64,000 nt of DNA from Corynebacterium lipophiloflavum DSM 44291 (GTDB lineage: Bacteria > Actinomycetota > Actinomycetes > Mycobacteriales > Mycobacteriaceae), in assembly GCF_000159635.1 (NCBI RefSeq), contig NZ_GG667194.1, positions 43,892 to 107,891 on the forward strand, given 5' to 3'. The notes under the pieces were generated by a model. It worked only from the letters and a program-made list of their open reading frames with translations, was not told the origin of the DNA and searched no databases. Position 1 is the stretch's first letter. Each line of letters opens with the position of its first letter. The position numbers and the translations under genes were made by a program. Shown here piece after piece: positions 37,311 through 46,337 of the stretch.

Positions 37311-38909
37311 TTACTGCTTGGTGATCTCGTGGTAGACCGGCTGGGACTTCCACGAGAAGGTCACGTTGTCGACGTTCTCGGAAGAACCACCGGTGACGTT
37401 GGAGTACCACAGCGGAACCGCCGGGAGATCTGCAAGGAGAATCTCCTGCGCCTGGTTGTAGATCGGGGTTGCGGCCTCGATGTCCGCCGAGTTCGCGGCC
37501 TCATCGAGCAGCTTGTCAAACTCCGGGTTGGAGTAGTCACCGTCGTTGGAGCCAGCGCCGGTGCCGTACAGCGGGCCGAGGAAGTTACCCAGCGACGGGT
37601 AGTCCGCCTGCCAACCGGTACGGAACGCGCCTGAGATCGTGCGGTTGGTCACGTCGTCACGCAGGGACTTGAAGTCCGGGTAGGCGTTGCCCACCGCGTC
37701 GATGCCGAGCGTGTTGCGGATCGAGTTGGCCACGGCATCGACCCAGGCCTGGTGGCCGCCGTCAGCGTTGTAAGAGATGGTGAACTGACCGGCAAACGGC
37801 GAGATGGCATCGGCCTCGGCCCACAGGCGCTTCGCTTCCTCTGGGTCGTAGGTGAGCACCTCGGAGCCATCCAGGCTGTCGGAGTGGCCCGGGATCACCG
37901 GGGAGGTGAAGTCGGTCGCCGGGGTGCGCGTTCCCTGGAAAATAGTGTCGGTGATCTCCTCACGGTTGATCGCGCGGGACAGCGCGGCGCGACGCAGCTC
38001 GCCCTCTTCACCCGAGAAGTGCTCGAGATCCTCTGGAATGGTGAAGGATTGGAACACGGCGGCAGGCTGGTTCACAGCACGCTCACCGAGCTCGTCCTGG
38101 AAGGTGGAGAAGGCGGAGTCCGGAACGGCGTCGAGCACATCCAGGTTGCCGGCGAGCAGGTCGGCGTAGGCCGCGTCCTGCTGAGCGTAAAACACAAAGT
38201 TCACACCGTCGTTCTGCGCGGCGCGATCACCGGTGTACTCCTCGTTCGGGACGATCGTGGCGTCTTGGTTGTGGTTCCACTCGGCCAGCTTGTAGGGGCC
38301 GTTGGAAATCGGGTTTTCACCGTAGGCGTCGATATCATCGTACGCGCTCGGATGCATCGGGTAGTAGGCGGAGTAGCCCAGTCGGGAGACGAAGTCGGCT
38401 TCCGGCTGGTTCAGCTCGATGGTGAACGTCTTGTCGTCGACGACCTCGAGGCCCTCCATCTCGGCCTTGCCCTCTTCGTAGCCCAGGATTGGCTCGAAGA
38501 AGTAAGCGCTCAGAAGGGCGTTCTCGACGGTGTAGTTCCACGCCTTAACAAAATCTTCGGCGGTGACCGGGGAGCCGTCGGACCACTTGATGTCGTCCTT
38601 GAGCGTTACGCGGTAGGTCTTGTCCCCCTCGAGATCGATGGATTCGGCGAGCTCGTTATGCGCGTTGCCCTCCCCGTCGTAGTACACGAGTCCGGAGAAG
38701 ATGTTTTCCACGATGCGGCCGCCGCCGGTCTCGTTGGTGTTGCCCGGAATCAGCGGGTTCTGTGGCTCGCTGCCGTTAGCGAGGACGTAGTTGTCACCGC
38801 CGCCACCCTGAGCGTTGTTTGAGCCGGAGCCCGATTCTGAACCGCAGGCAGCGAGGCCCAGCGCAAGTGCACTGGCTGCTGCCACGGAGGTTACTTTCTT
38901 AAATCGCAA
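37311..38909 (-). CDS. dppA: Peptide ABC transporter substrate-binding lipoprotein
   Basis: 532 residues, solute-binding family 5. Lipobox GLAAC near residue 22 followed by a Ser/Gly-rich linker. Family features include KWSDGSPVTAEDFVKAW. It captures oligopeptides (or another ligand of this broad family) for DppBC-DF. Start is a TTG at 38909 with AAAGGAG 8 nt upstream. It heads the operon. Confidence 0.94.
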   Translation of the reverse strand: MRFKKVTSVAAASALALGLAACGSESGSGSNNAQGGGGDNYVLANGSEPQNPLIPGNTNETGGGRIVENIFSGLVYYDGEGNAHNELAESIDLEGDKTYRVTLKDDIKWSDGSPVTAEDFVKAWNYTVENALLSAYFFEPILGYEEGKAEMEGLEVVDDKTFTIELNQPEADFVSRLGYSAYYPMHPSAYDDIDAYGENPISNGPYKLAEWNHNQDATIVPNEEYTGDRAAQNDGVNFVFYAQQDAAYADLLAGNLDVLDAVPDSAFSTFQDELGERAVNQPAAVFQSFTIPEDLEHFSGEEGELRRAALSRAINREEITDTIFQGTRTPATDFTSPVIPGHSDSLDGSEVLTYDPEEAKRLWAEADAISPFAGQFTISYNADGGHQAWVDAVANSIRNTLGIDAVGNAYPDFKSLRDDVTNRTISGAFRTGWQADYPSLGNFLGPLYGTGAGSNDGDYSNPEFDKLLDEAANSADIEAATPIYNQAQEILLADLPAVPLWYSNVTGGSSENVDNVTFSWKSQPVYHEITKQ

Positions 38910-39117
38910 AGCGAATCTCCTTTATCTTCGACCGACTGCACAACGCTTCGCTCCACCGAGTTCTCCAGGTGCACCAAGTACTCCAGATCACCCGCAAGCG
39001 AATTGCGAATATTTCATCACAAAAATTGGATTTTCAATACAAAGTTAGATTTTCTCTGCGAAGTTTCTGCATTTTCGCTGGTTACAGGCGGCGCGCTCCA
39101 CGAAGTTTACCCCCCGT
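38910..39117. other. AT-rich dppA leader/promoter region
   Basis: This 208-bp gap between dppA and the DUF2218 gene is clearly richer in A/T than its surroundings (about 39000-39080). It must contain the dppA promoter. I see no convincing -35/-10 pair or riboswitch; a leader of over 100 nt is possible. Confidence 0.4.
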
Positions 39118-39450
39118 TCACCCCCGCTTCCCCTCCCCCGTGCGCACCCACGTCACTACAAGCCCATCAGTTTCTTCAAAGCGCTCGAGGTGCTTGCCGA
39201 CAATCTCCTCAGCCTGGTCGATATTCTCAGACGGCGCCTCCATGGCGAGCACCAGCACGTTGTCCCCGCACAACATGTCGCAGGTGCCCACCGGGACACC
39301 GTCGCGCGGTGGGAAAATGAGCTGGCCGCGGCCGGTATCCGGGTCGAAGGCAGTCTCGATTTTCCGGCCGAGGTGGCTGGCCAGTTGTTTCGCGTAGCGT
39401 GCGGGCCTTTCCGTGGCGACACGCGCCGTGGTTGTCACTAGATCAGACAT
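39118..39450 (-). CDS. DUF2218 family protein
   Basis: 110 residues. The family marks TARVATERPARYAKQLASHLGRK and a QLIFPPRDG-type strand are present. DUF2218 proteins are small and often near siderophore or metal genes, but no such neighbours occur here and the function is unknown. ATG 39450 follows TAAGGT by 6 nt; the GTG two codons upstream is less likely. Confidence 0.83.
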   Translation of the reverse strand: MSDLVTTTARVATERPARYAKQLASHLGRKIETAFDPDTGRGQLIFPPRDGVPVGTCDMLCGDNVLVLAMEAPSENIDQAEEIVGKHLERFEETDGLVVTWVRTGEGKRG

Positions 39451-39456
39451 GACCAC

Positions 39457-39462
39457 ACCTTA
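39457..39462 (-). promoter_or_regulatory. -10 hexamer TAAGGT for the DUF2218 gene
   Basis: TAAGGT on the minus strand ends 6 nt before ATG 39450. Confidence 0.4.
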
Positions 39463-39489
39463 CCCACCGCACGGCGCTATGCGGTGCAC

Positions 39490-39495
39490 TAAGAT
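39490..39495 (+). promoter_or_regulatory. -10 hexamer TAAGAT for DUF808-uvrA-like operon
   Basis: TAAGAT lies 44 nt before ATG 39539, which has its own GAAAGGGG ribosome binding site. This implies a conventional leader of about 35 nt. Confidence 0.4.
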
Positions 39496-39538
39496 TTCCA
39501 TGTCTAACGCTCTCACCCTTACCTGAAAGGGGCACACC

Positions 39539-40468
39539 ATGGCCGGTGGCCTACTCGCGCTGCTTGACGACGTCGCACTGATCGCCCGCACCGCCGCCTC
39601 ATCCGCCGACGATGTCGCCGCAATGACCGCCAAGACCTCCGCCAAGGCCGCCGGAGTGGTGATCGACGACGCCGCAGTGACCCCGCAGTACGTGCGCGAC
39701 GTCACCCCGGCGCGCGAGCTGCCGATGATCTGGCGCATTGCAAAGGGCTCCTTCCGCAACAAGCTGCTCTTTATCCTCCCGATCGCACTGCTGCTCAACG
39801 CCATCGCCCCGTGGGCGCTGGTGCCGATCCTCATGATCGGCGGCGCCTACCTCTGCTTCGAGGGCGCGGAGAAGATCCTGCACAAGTTCTTCTCCTCACA
39901 CGACACCCACGAGAACGCCCAGGGCACCGAGAAGGACGAAAAGGACGAAGACGCCCTGGTCTCGGGTGCAATCCGCACGGACCTGATCCTCTCGGCCGAG
40001 ATCATGATTATCGCCCTCGACGAGGTCAAGGACGAGCCGATCTGGATGGAGGCGGCGGTCCTCGCCTCAGTGGGCATCTTTATTACCCTCGCGGTCTACG
40101 GCGCGGTGGCCCTGCTGGTCAAGATCGACGACATCGGCCTCGGCATGATCCGCCGCGGCAATGCTGTGGGCTTCGGCCGCGCGCTGGTTAAGGCCATGCC
40201 GTACGTGCTCAGCGCGATCGGCATAATCGGCACGATCGCCATGCTGTGGGTCGGCGGCCACCTCATTATCCGCGGTCTCGACGAGGTGTTCGGCCTGCAC
40301 TGGCTGCACGACATCATCGTCTCCGGCCAGGAAGCCGTCGGTGGCGGCGTCGCAGGCTGGTTCGTTGACACAGGCGTCTCCCTCATCGTCGGACTGATCA
40401 CGGGTCTTCTCGTCGTCGGCGTCGTCACGCTGGTGAAGAAGATGCTGCCTGCCAAGCCGAGCCGATGA
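39539..40468 (+). CDS. DUF808 (YedI-like) membrane protein
   Basis: 309 residues. It starts MAGGLLALLDDVALIARTA and has the conserved AGVVIDDAAVTPQYV, then several membrane segments and FEGAEKILHKF. The YedI/DUF808 family is widespread, with no assigned activity. The last 4 nt overlap the UvrA-like gene (ATGA), so translation is coupled. Confidence 0.9.
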   Translation: MAGGLLALLDDVALIARTAASSADDVAAMTAKTSAKAAGVVIDDAAVTPQYVRDVTPARELPMIWRIAKGSFRNKLLFILPIALLLNAIAPWALVPILMIGGAYLCFEGAEKILHKFFSSHDTHENAQGTEKDEKDEDALVSGAIRTDLILSAEIMIIALDEVKDEPIWMEAAVLASVGIFITLAVYGAVALLVKIDDIGLGMIRRGNAVGFGRALVKAMPYVLSAIGIIGTIAMLWVGGHLIIRGLDEVFGLHWLHDIIVSGQEAVGGGVAGWFVDTGVSLIVGLITGLLVVGVVTLVKKMLPAKPSR

Positions 40469-42813
40469 GTGACACGCGCGCGGCGGACTACTACGAGTTC
40501 ATCCGCGTCGTCGGGGCGTACGAGAATAACCTCAAAAACGTCTCCCTCGACATTCCGAAACGGCGCCTGACCGTGTTCGCGGGCGTATCCGGCTCCGGCA
40601 AGTCCTCGCTGGTCTTCGACACCATCGCCGCCGAATCGCGCCGGCTGATCAACGAGACCTACTCCACATTTATCCAAGGCTTCATGCCGTCGATGGCGCG
40701 CCCCGACGTCGACCGCCTCGAGGGTCTGACCACGGCGATCATCGTAGATCAAAACCAGCTCGGTACGAACGCGCGCTCCACCGTCGGAACCGCGACCGAC
40801 GCGACCGCCATGCTGCGCGTGCTGTTCTCCCGCATCGCGCAACCCAACGCGGGCGGCCCCGGCGCCTACTCCTTCAACGTCCCCTCCGTCAGCGCCGGGG
40901 GCGTGCTTACCGACGCCCGCGGCAACAAAAAGGTCCTCAAAGATTACAAGCGCACCGGCGGAATGTGCCCCGACTGCGAAGGCACGGGGCGTGCTTCGGT
41001 CCTGGACGTTGACGAGGTCGTCGACAAGCAGAAATCGCTCGATGAGGGCGCGGTGACGGTGCCCGGGTACAAGCCCGGGTCGTGGCAGCTGCGTCACTAC
41101 TCGGACTCCGGCTTCTTCCCCACCGACCGGCCCGTCGGCGAGTTCACCGACGAGCAGCTGCACACTTTGTTGTACGCCGAGCCGCGCAAGGTGGACTTCC
41201 TGGGCATCAACACCACCTACGAGGGGTTGATACCGAAGCTGAGCAAGTCCCTGCTGACCAAGGAAATGGAGGGAATGCAAAAGGCGATGCGCGAGTTCGT
41301 CGAGCGCGCCGTCACCACCGCGCCGTGCCCCGCCTGCGGTGGCACGCGTCTTGCCGACCACGCACTTGAGTCGCGCATCCGCGGCAAGAACATCGCCGAG
41401 CTGTGCGCGATGGAAGTCGCCGACCTCGCCGCATGGTTCGCTCAGCTTGACGACGCCTCCGCGGCTCCGCTTACCTTCGCGATACGCGAAACGCTGGCCC
41501 ACTTCGTCACCATCGGGCTCGGCTACATCACCCTCGACCGCCCGACGCCGACGCTGTCCGGCGGCGAGGCGCAGCGCATAAAAATGATCCGCCACCTCGG
41601 CTCCGCGCTAACGGATGTGACCTACGTCTTCGACGAGCCCACCGCCGGGCTGCACCCCGACGACATCGAGCGGATGAACACCTTGCTTCTGCAGCTGCGC
41701 GACAAGGGCAACACAGTGCTCGTGGTTGATCACAAGCCGCAAACTATCGAGATCGCCGACCACGTCGTCGAGCTGGGCCCCGGGGCGGGTGCCGCGGGTG
41801 GAGAGGTGGTGTTTGAGGGGGGCGTCGATACGCTCAAGCGCTCTGACACCATCACCGGTCGCCACCTGCACAAGCGCTACCGGCTCAAGCCGGACGCGGA
41901 GTGCCGGGCGGGCGACGGCACACTCGAGATCCGCGGCGCGAGCGAGAACAACCTGGTGGGTGTGGACACCAACATCCCGCGCGGGGCGCTGACCGTGATC
42001 ACCGGCGTGGCGGGCTCCGGGAAGTCTTCGCTCGTGCGCGCGATCCCGCTTGATGATTCCGCCGTGTGGGTGGACCAGGCTTCGATTAGCGGCTCGCGCC
42101 GATCGAATCCCGCGACCTACACCGGCGCGCTGGACCCGATCCGCAAGGCGTTTGCCAAGCACAACGGGGTGAAACCCGCCCTATTTTCGCCGAATTCCGA
42201 AGGCGCCTGCTCCAACTGCAAGGGGGCCGGCGTCGTCTACGTCGACCTGGGCATGATGCAGGGCGTCGACATCACGTGCGACGTGTGCGAGGGCAAGCGC
42301 TTCGACGACGCCGTGCTCGTGCACACCTTCGGCGGGCTCAACATCGCCGAGGTGCTGGACATGCCCGCCGTGCGTGCCGCGGAGTTCTTCACCGAGAACA
42401 AGGTCCCGGCAGCCGCGCGCATCGCCGGCCACCTCGTCGACGTGGGCCTGGGCTACCTCACGCTCGGCCAGCCGCTGACCACCCTGTCCGGCGGCGAGCG
42501 CCAGCGCCTGAAACTCGCGAGCCATCTGTCGGACAAGGCGACGATGTTCGTTCTCGACGAGCCGACCACAGGGCTGCACGTCGCCGACTCGGCCGCGCTG
42601 GTTGACCTCTTCGACCGGCTTGTCGACGCCGGCGCGACCGTCATCGTCATCGAGCACAACCCCGCCGTGATTGCGCGCGCCGACTACATCATTGACCTCG
42701 GCCCGGGCGCGGGCTCCGCTGGCGGCCGCATCGTCGCCCACGGCACCCCGAGCGCTGTCGCCGCGAACCCCGACTCGCTTACCGGGGTGTACCTGCGAAG
42801 GTTCTCAAGCTAG
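40465..42813 (+). CDS. Short UvrA-like ABC ATPase paralogue
   Basis: 782 residues against about 950 for UvrA. Two ABC modules: Walker A GVSGSGKSSL and GVAGSGKSSL, signatures LSGGEAQRI and LSGGERQRL, with zinc-knuckle cysteines (CPDCEGTG, CPACGGT, CSNCKGAG, CDVCEGK). It lacks part of the UvrB-binding insertion, like the UvrA2/DrrC paralogues linked to tolerance of DNA-binding drugs. A housekeeping uvrA is expected elsewhere. Confidence 0.9.
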   Translation: MSDTRAADYYEFIRVVGAYENNLKNVSLDIPKRRLTVFAGVSGSGKSSLVFDTIAAESRRLINETYSTFIQGFMPSMARPDVDRLEGLTTAIIVDQNQLGTNARSTVGTATDATAMLRVLFSRIAQPNAGGPGAYSFNVPSVSAGGVLTDARGNKKVLKDYKRTGGMCPDCEGTGRASVLDVDEVVDKQKSLDEGAVTVPGYKPGSWQLRHYSDSGFFPTDRPVGEFTDEQLHTLLYAEPRKVDFLGINTTYEGLIPKLSKSLLTKEMEGMQKAMREFVERAVTTAPCPACGGTRLADHALESRIRGKNIAELCAMEVADLAAWFAQLDDASAAPLTFAIRETLAHFVTIGLGYITLDRPTPTLSGGEAQRIKMIRHLGSALTDVTYVFDEPTAGLHPDDIERMNTLLLQLRDKGNTVLVVDHKPQTIEIADHVVELGPGAGAAGGEVVFEGGVDTLKRSDTITGRHLHKRYRLKPDAECRAGDGTLEIRGASENNLVGVDTNIPRGALTVITGVAGSGKSSLVRAIPLDDSAVWVDQASISGSRRSNPATYTGALDPIRKAFAKHNGVKPALFSPNSEGACSNCKGAGVVYVDLGMMQGVDITCDVCEGKRFDDAVLVHTFGGLNIAEVLDMPAVRAAEFFTENKVPAAARIAGHLVDVGLGYLTLGQPLTTLSGGERQRLKLASHLSDKATMFVLDEPTTGLHVADSAALVDLFDRLVDAGATVIVIEHNPAVIARADYIIDLGPGAGSAGGRIVAHGTPSAVAANPDSLTGVYLRRFSS

Positions 42814-42883
42814 CCAAATCCGAGGCCGAATAAGGGGTATCGTCGAAGGTGTAAACGTACTCGGTATGTAAGGAGAGATTAGT

Positions 42884-43300
42884 ATGTCTCACGGCACTGG
42901 AGATCACGGCCCGAAGCCCTACGCAGTAGACATTGAGAAGGCCACGGTGGACAACGACGCCTTCCGTGACACCCTCTGGACCGGCGAGCACCTGCAGCTC
43001 ACCGTTATGACCATTCCTGCGGGTGGCGAGATCGGCGCCGAGATCCACGACGACCACGATCAGTTTCTCCGTCTCGAAGCTGGCTCCCTGCGCGCCATGA
43101 TCGGCACCAGCGAGGCCGAGCTTGAGCTCGATGAAGTTGTCCACGACGACTTCGCCATCTTCGTGCCGGCCGGCAAGTGGCACAACTTCGTCAACGAGGG
43201 CGACGAGCCCGCGAAGCTGTACTCTATTTACGCGGCTCCGGAGCACAAGCCGGGCACCTTCCATGCCACCAAGGCGGACGCGGACGCGGCTGAGCACTAA
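42884..43300 (+). CDS. Cupin domain protein
   Basis: 138 residues, single cupin barrel. The metal-binding motifs are EIHDDHDQFLRLEAG (H, H, E) and PAGKWHNF (H). The N-terminal HGTGDHG and the overall form match a cupin group common in bacteria, sometimes annotated as mannose-6-phosphate isomerase-like; substrate unknown. AAGGAGA stands before the ATG. Confidence 0.88.
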   Translation: MSHGTGDHGPKPYAVDIEKATVDNDAFRDTLWTGEHLQLTVMTIPAGGEIGAEIHDDHDQFLRLEAGSLRAMIGTSEAELELDEVVHDDFAIFVPAGKWHNFVNEGDEPAKLYSIYAAPEHKPGTFHATKADADAAEH

Positions 43301-43304
43301 TTAC

Positions 43305-44255
43305 GTGAGCGGCCCGACTGTCTACCCCCTCGCGCCGTCGGCGTGGGGGGCCGCAGACGAAATTGACGTCGACCATCTCGTCCAGGCGTTGCTGTTTAGC
43401 GACATTGCGAGAACGGTCGGCACGACCTACCTCGAGGTTCAGCTTGAGCCGGACCCGATGACCCGCGGCTGGCGAGTGCGCGCGGGCGAGCACGTGATCG
43501 GTGCTATCGCTGCGGCTGTGCGCAGCCGCTTCCCCGCCATCGAACGCATCCACGCGTCTGGCTTCGTGCCGAGAACCATCGCAGGAGCCCGCTTTGACTC
43601 TGAGCGAGGCCGGTGCGATGTGCAGGTGTACCTGCCCCCGCCAGAGGTGTCCGTTCCGCGAAACAACTCCCCCGCGGGTGCCGTCGTGCTCGATCCCGGT
43701 GACATGGTCGTCGTCAACACAGCGACTGGCGAGTTCAGCGCCGCCGAGCTGGCTGCGCGCTCCCCCGGCCAATGGCTGGTTGGTCTGTCGATTGTCGGCG
43801 ACGCCGTCGTGATCACCCTCGACGGGCGCGTACTGGGCACCGTCTCTGATGCCGACAACGCCGCATTAGCGTCGCTTATCGACGCCCCCACCTCCTACGC
43901 CCGCGCCCACATCATCGACGCGATGGTTGGCCTCGACGTTTCCGAACCGGCCACGGAGCCGGCCCCCGTACCAGCGTTAACTGTGCCGGCGCCGGAACCC
44001 GAGCGCGACTGGAACTTGGTCACGTTCCCCGACGGAACGTGGTCGGTGGTTGTGGAACGTGACGCTGCGATCGACCCGGAAGATATCGCTGCGCCGGCTC
44101 GTCGATCTCGCCCCGTGGCGGGTCCGGCTTCGATTGACTTCACGCCTACGACGAGCTTTCGGGCGTCGTCGGCCGCCTACCTCACGGAGGTGGAGAAGAT
44201 GCGCATCCGCCGCGAGCAGCAAGACGCTTCCAAGGGTGGGCGGCACCGTCGGTAG
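43305..44255 (+). CDS. Uncharacterised corynebacterial protein
   Basis: 316 residues from a GTG 5 nt after the cupin stop. No signal peptide or membrane helix. A Pro/Ala/Glu-rich linker (about residues 210-235) divides a larger N-terminal part from a C-terminal part ending in a basic tail (KMRIRREQQDASKGGRHRR). I do not recognise a family. The frame remains open upstream into the cupin gene only by chance. Confidence 0.65.
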   Translation: MSGPTVYPLAPSAWGAADEIDVDHLVQALLFSDIARTVGTTYLEVQLEPDPMTRGWRVRAGEHVIGAIAAAVRSRFPAIERIHASGFVPRTIAGARFDSERGRCDVQVYLPPPEVSVPRNNSPAGAVVLDPGDMVVVNTATGEFSAAELAARSPGQWLVGLSIVGDAVVITLDGRVLGTVSDADNAALASLIDAPTSYARAHIIDAMVGLDVSEPATEPAPVPALTVPAPEPERDWNLVTFPDGTWSVVVERDAAIDPEDIAAPARRSRPVAGPASIDFTPTTSFRASSAAYLTEVEKMRIRREQQDASKGGRHRR

Positions 44256-44257
44256 TT

Positions 44258-44310
44258 CGGGTTTTGTTCGGGCGCGCTGAGGTATAGGTGCTAGACCTCA
44301 AGAAAACCCG
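44258..44310. terminator. Nested hairpin terminator
   Basis: CGGGTTTT (44258-44265) pairs with AAAACCCG (44303-44310), and inside it TGAGGT pairs with ACCTCA (44278-44283 and 44295-44300). It begins 3 nt after the stop at 44255. Confidence 0.55.
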
Positions 44311-44401
44311 CACCACCAACAAGCTCCCCAGCGCACCCCCCAGACCGGTATAGTCCCCAGCGTTCCCGAACCGAATTACCGAAGCGAGTCCCCGAAGTCC
44401 C

Positions 44402-45657
44402 ATGCGCATCACCTCCCGCACCCTAGCCCTCGTCACCACCGCTGCTCTCAGCGCAACGACGCTTTTCAATCTCGCGTCATTCCCGGCGACTGCACAAAGT
44501 TCGCTGAGCTCAAGTGGCACGCGCCCGACCGCGCCTGATCTCAACCACACCGAGCCGGGCACCCCTGTGGTCATGCCCGGAGAGTTCATCGTGCAGATCA
44601 TGGGTGACATTCTTGGCCCGGCATCTCTGACCTGGTGGGATTCCGCTCCGGCGACCTCGGCATCATGGCCCCGCTAGACAACGGCACCTTCGCGCTCATC
44701 TTCGGCGATTCCTTCCGCGAGACCGGCCTGCGCGGCGAGTGGATGAGCCCGGTGGGTGTGGTCGCGCAGCTAGTCAACGGGATCATCGAGATCATCCGCC
44801 CGCTCAACGCCGGCGATAAAGTCGAGCAGTTGCTGGACTACCCGCACGTCGACGGCCTCACGCTCATTCCCTCCGACATGATTAACATCGACGGAACGCT
44901 GTACATGCAGGGCATGTGGAACCGCGGCATCGGCAACGTGCTGCACACGGAAATTTGGAAGTCAACGGACAACGGGCGCACGTGGGCGAGCCTCGGCACA
45001 ACGCCGACGACCTACCTCAGCGGCATGGGTGACTTGATTTCCTGGGAGCGCGGCCAGGACGGCTACATCTACGTGGTGTCGTCGTCATTCAAGCGCGACC
45101 ACCCCGTCTACCTGTCGCGTTTCATGCTCGACAACATCGCCGACCGCTCGGCGTGGGAGGTATTCAACCCCGCAACGGGCTCGTGGTCGACAAGCGGCGC
45201 GCCGATCTTGAGCGGGGTCCAGGCCGGTGAGATGAACCTGCGCTTCATCGACGGCCACTGGGTGCTGGCAATGTTCAACGAGCAGACGCTGCAGATCGAG
45301 GTCCGCGTCTCCGACACGCTTGCCCAGAATTGGAACTCGGTGCCCGTGGCGGTGGTCGCGCGCCACGGCAGCTGGACCAACGAGCAAACACCGCTCAACT
45401 TCTCCCAGCCCTATGGCGCCTACATCGTGCCGGGCTCAACCCTGGCAAACATGGACATCGTGATCTCGCAGTGGAACACGTTCAACAACAGCCGCTACAA
45501 CTCCACCCAGTTCAACGTCAAGGGCCTGGACACGTATTTTGGCGTCGATAAGCCCGCGATTCAGGCCCCTGAGGTCGTGAGCGTCGAGGAGCAGCCGGCC
45601 GCGGCCGTCGAGGAGCAGGTCCTCGAGGATGCTCTGCTCGAGCAAGCCACGAACTAG
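44402..45657 (+). pseudogene. Secreted DUF4185 protein, broken by a -1 frameshift
   Basis: The first frame gives a signal peptide (MRITSRTLALVTTAAL then SFPATAQS) and PGEFIVQIMGDILGP. The rest (SDLVGFRSGDLGIMAPL and onward, 340 residues with a GDSF motif and WKSTDNGRTW) lies in another frame. The switch is at 44617-44622: GGCCCGGCATC is expected to be GGCCCGGGCATC, which restores GPGISDLVGF. The joined product would be about 419 residues. DUF4185 proteins have a beta-propeller-like fold and are exported. TATAGT at 44349-44354 may be its -10. Confidence 0.85.
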
Positions 45658-45693
45658 CCGCTTATCGACGCCCCCACCAACGCCAACCCGCAC

Positions 45694-46200
45694 TTAGTGG
45701 TCGAGCACCGTGGCGACCCACCCGCTGGCCTCGTAGCTGTACTCGACGCGGGTGGCGTTGCGAGCGTCGACTGCCTGGAAGAATTCCAAGCGCACCGGTT
45801 CGACGCGCAGGATGTTGACGTGCTCGTCGGATGCGCCGTCGAGACGCGCGGCTCCGCGGACGCGCACCGCGCGGTTCATCGGCTGCCACCAGAAGTTCAG
45901 CGCCGCGACGGGGCTGTCGCTAAGTTGCTCCACTTTCGTGGAGTCCGCGCCGGTGCCGAAGCAGAAACCGTTGTCGCTGAGCTCCATGAGGTTCATCACG
46001 CGCGCGTCGGGCACGCCGTTTTCGTCAACCGTCGCCACCGTCGCGGCGCGCACGTCGTCACAGCCCGCGACGACTGCTGCTTCGAACCATTGGGCAAAAA
46101 GCTCGAAGGGGTCGTCGGGCAGGTTGGCGGTGTCGAAAGCGGGCGCGCTTCCGGTCAGTGACGACAGGCCCCGGAGGTAATCGGAATCAAGGTAGCTCAT
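45694..46200 (-). CDS. Pyridoxamine-phosphate-oxidase-like flavoprotein
   Basis: 168 residues with the split-barrel FMN fold: TVATVDENGVPDARVMNL, then GFCFGTGADSTKVEQL and ALNFWWQPMNRAVRVRG. PdxH itself is about 210 residues and ends in a conserved W-R-L-P segment; that end is missing here (ASGWVATVLDH). It may therefore be another PNPOx-type oxidase. ATG 46200 follows TATCTT by 7 nt. It converges on the DUF4185 gene. Confidence 0.78.
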   Translation of the reverse strand: MSYLDSDYLRGLSSLTGSAPAFDTANLPDDPFELFAQWFEAAVVAGCDDVRAATVATVDENGVPDARVMNLMELSDNGFCFGTGADSTKVEQLSDSPVAALNFWWQPMNRAVRVRGAARLDGASDEHVNILRVEPVRLEFFQAVDARNATRVEYSYEASGWVATVLDH

Positions 46201-46207
46201 GGTTGCC

Positions 46208-46213
46208 AAGATA
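46208..46213 (-). promoter_or_regulatory. -10 hexamer TATCTT for the PNPOx-like gene
   Basis: TATCTT on the minus strand ends 7 nt before ATG 46200. Confidence 0.5.
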
Positions 46214-46274
46214 CCCGCATGCGGATGCGGGAAGCTTAACCAATTGTTCAACAAGCCTGCACCTGCGGTCCACC

Positions 46275-46303
46275 TTGGAACCCTATGGTGATCATCGCAT
46301 AAC
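46275..46303 (+). promoter_or_regulatory. Candidate promoter of the 5'-nucleotidase gene
   Basis: TTGGAA (46275-46280) and CATAAC (46298-46303) are 17 bp apart. The leader would be about 28 nt and include GAAAGGA before ATG 46338. Confidence 0.4.
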
Positions 46304-46337
46304 TTCCTGCATGTGCTTTGTGAAAGGACCTGTCCCC

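Noticed and set aside
40096..41595. 499-codon open frame antisense to the UvrA-like gene
   Set aside because: Shadow frame crossing a gene boundary on the other strand.
43122..43304. N-terminal extension of the gene at 43305
   Set aside because: It lies inside the cupin gene in another frame and has shadow composition; the GTG at 43305 is the natural start.
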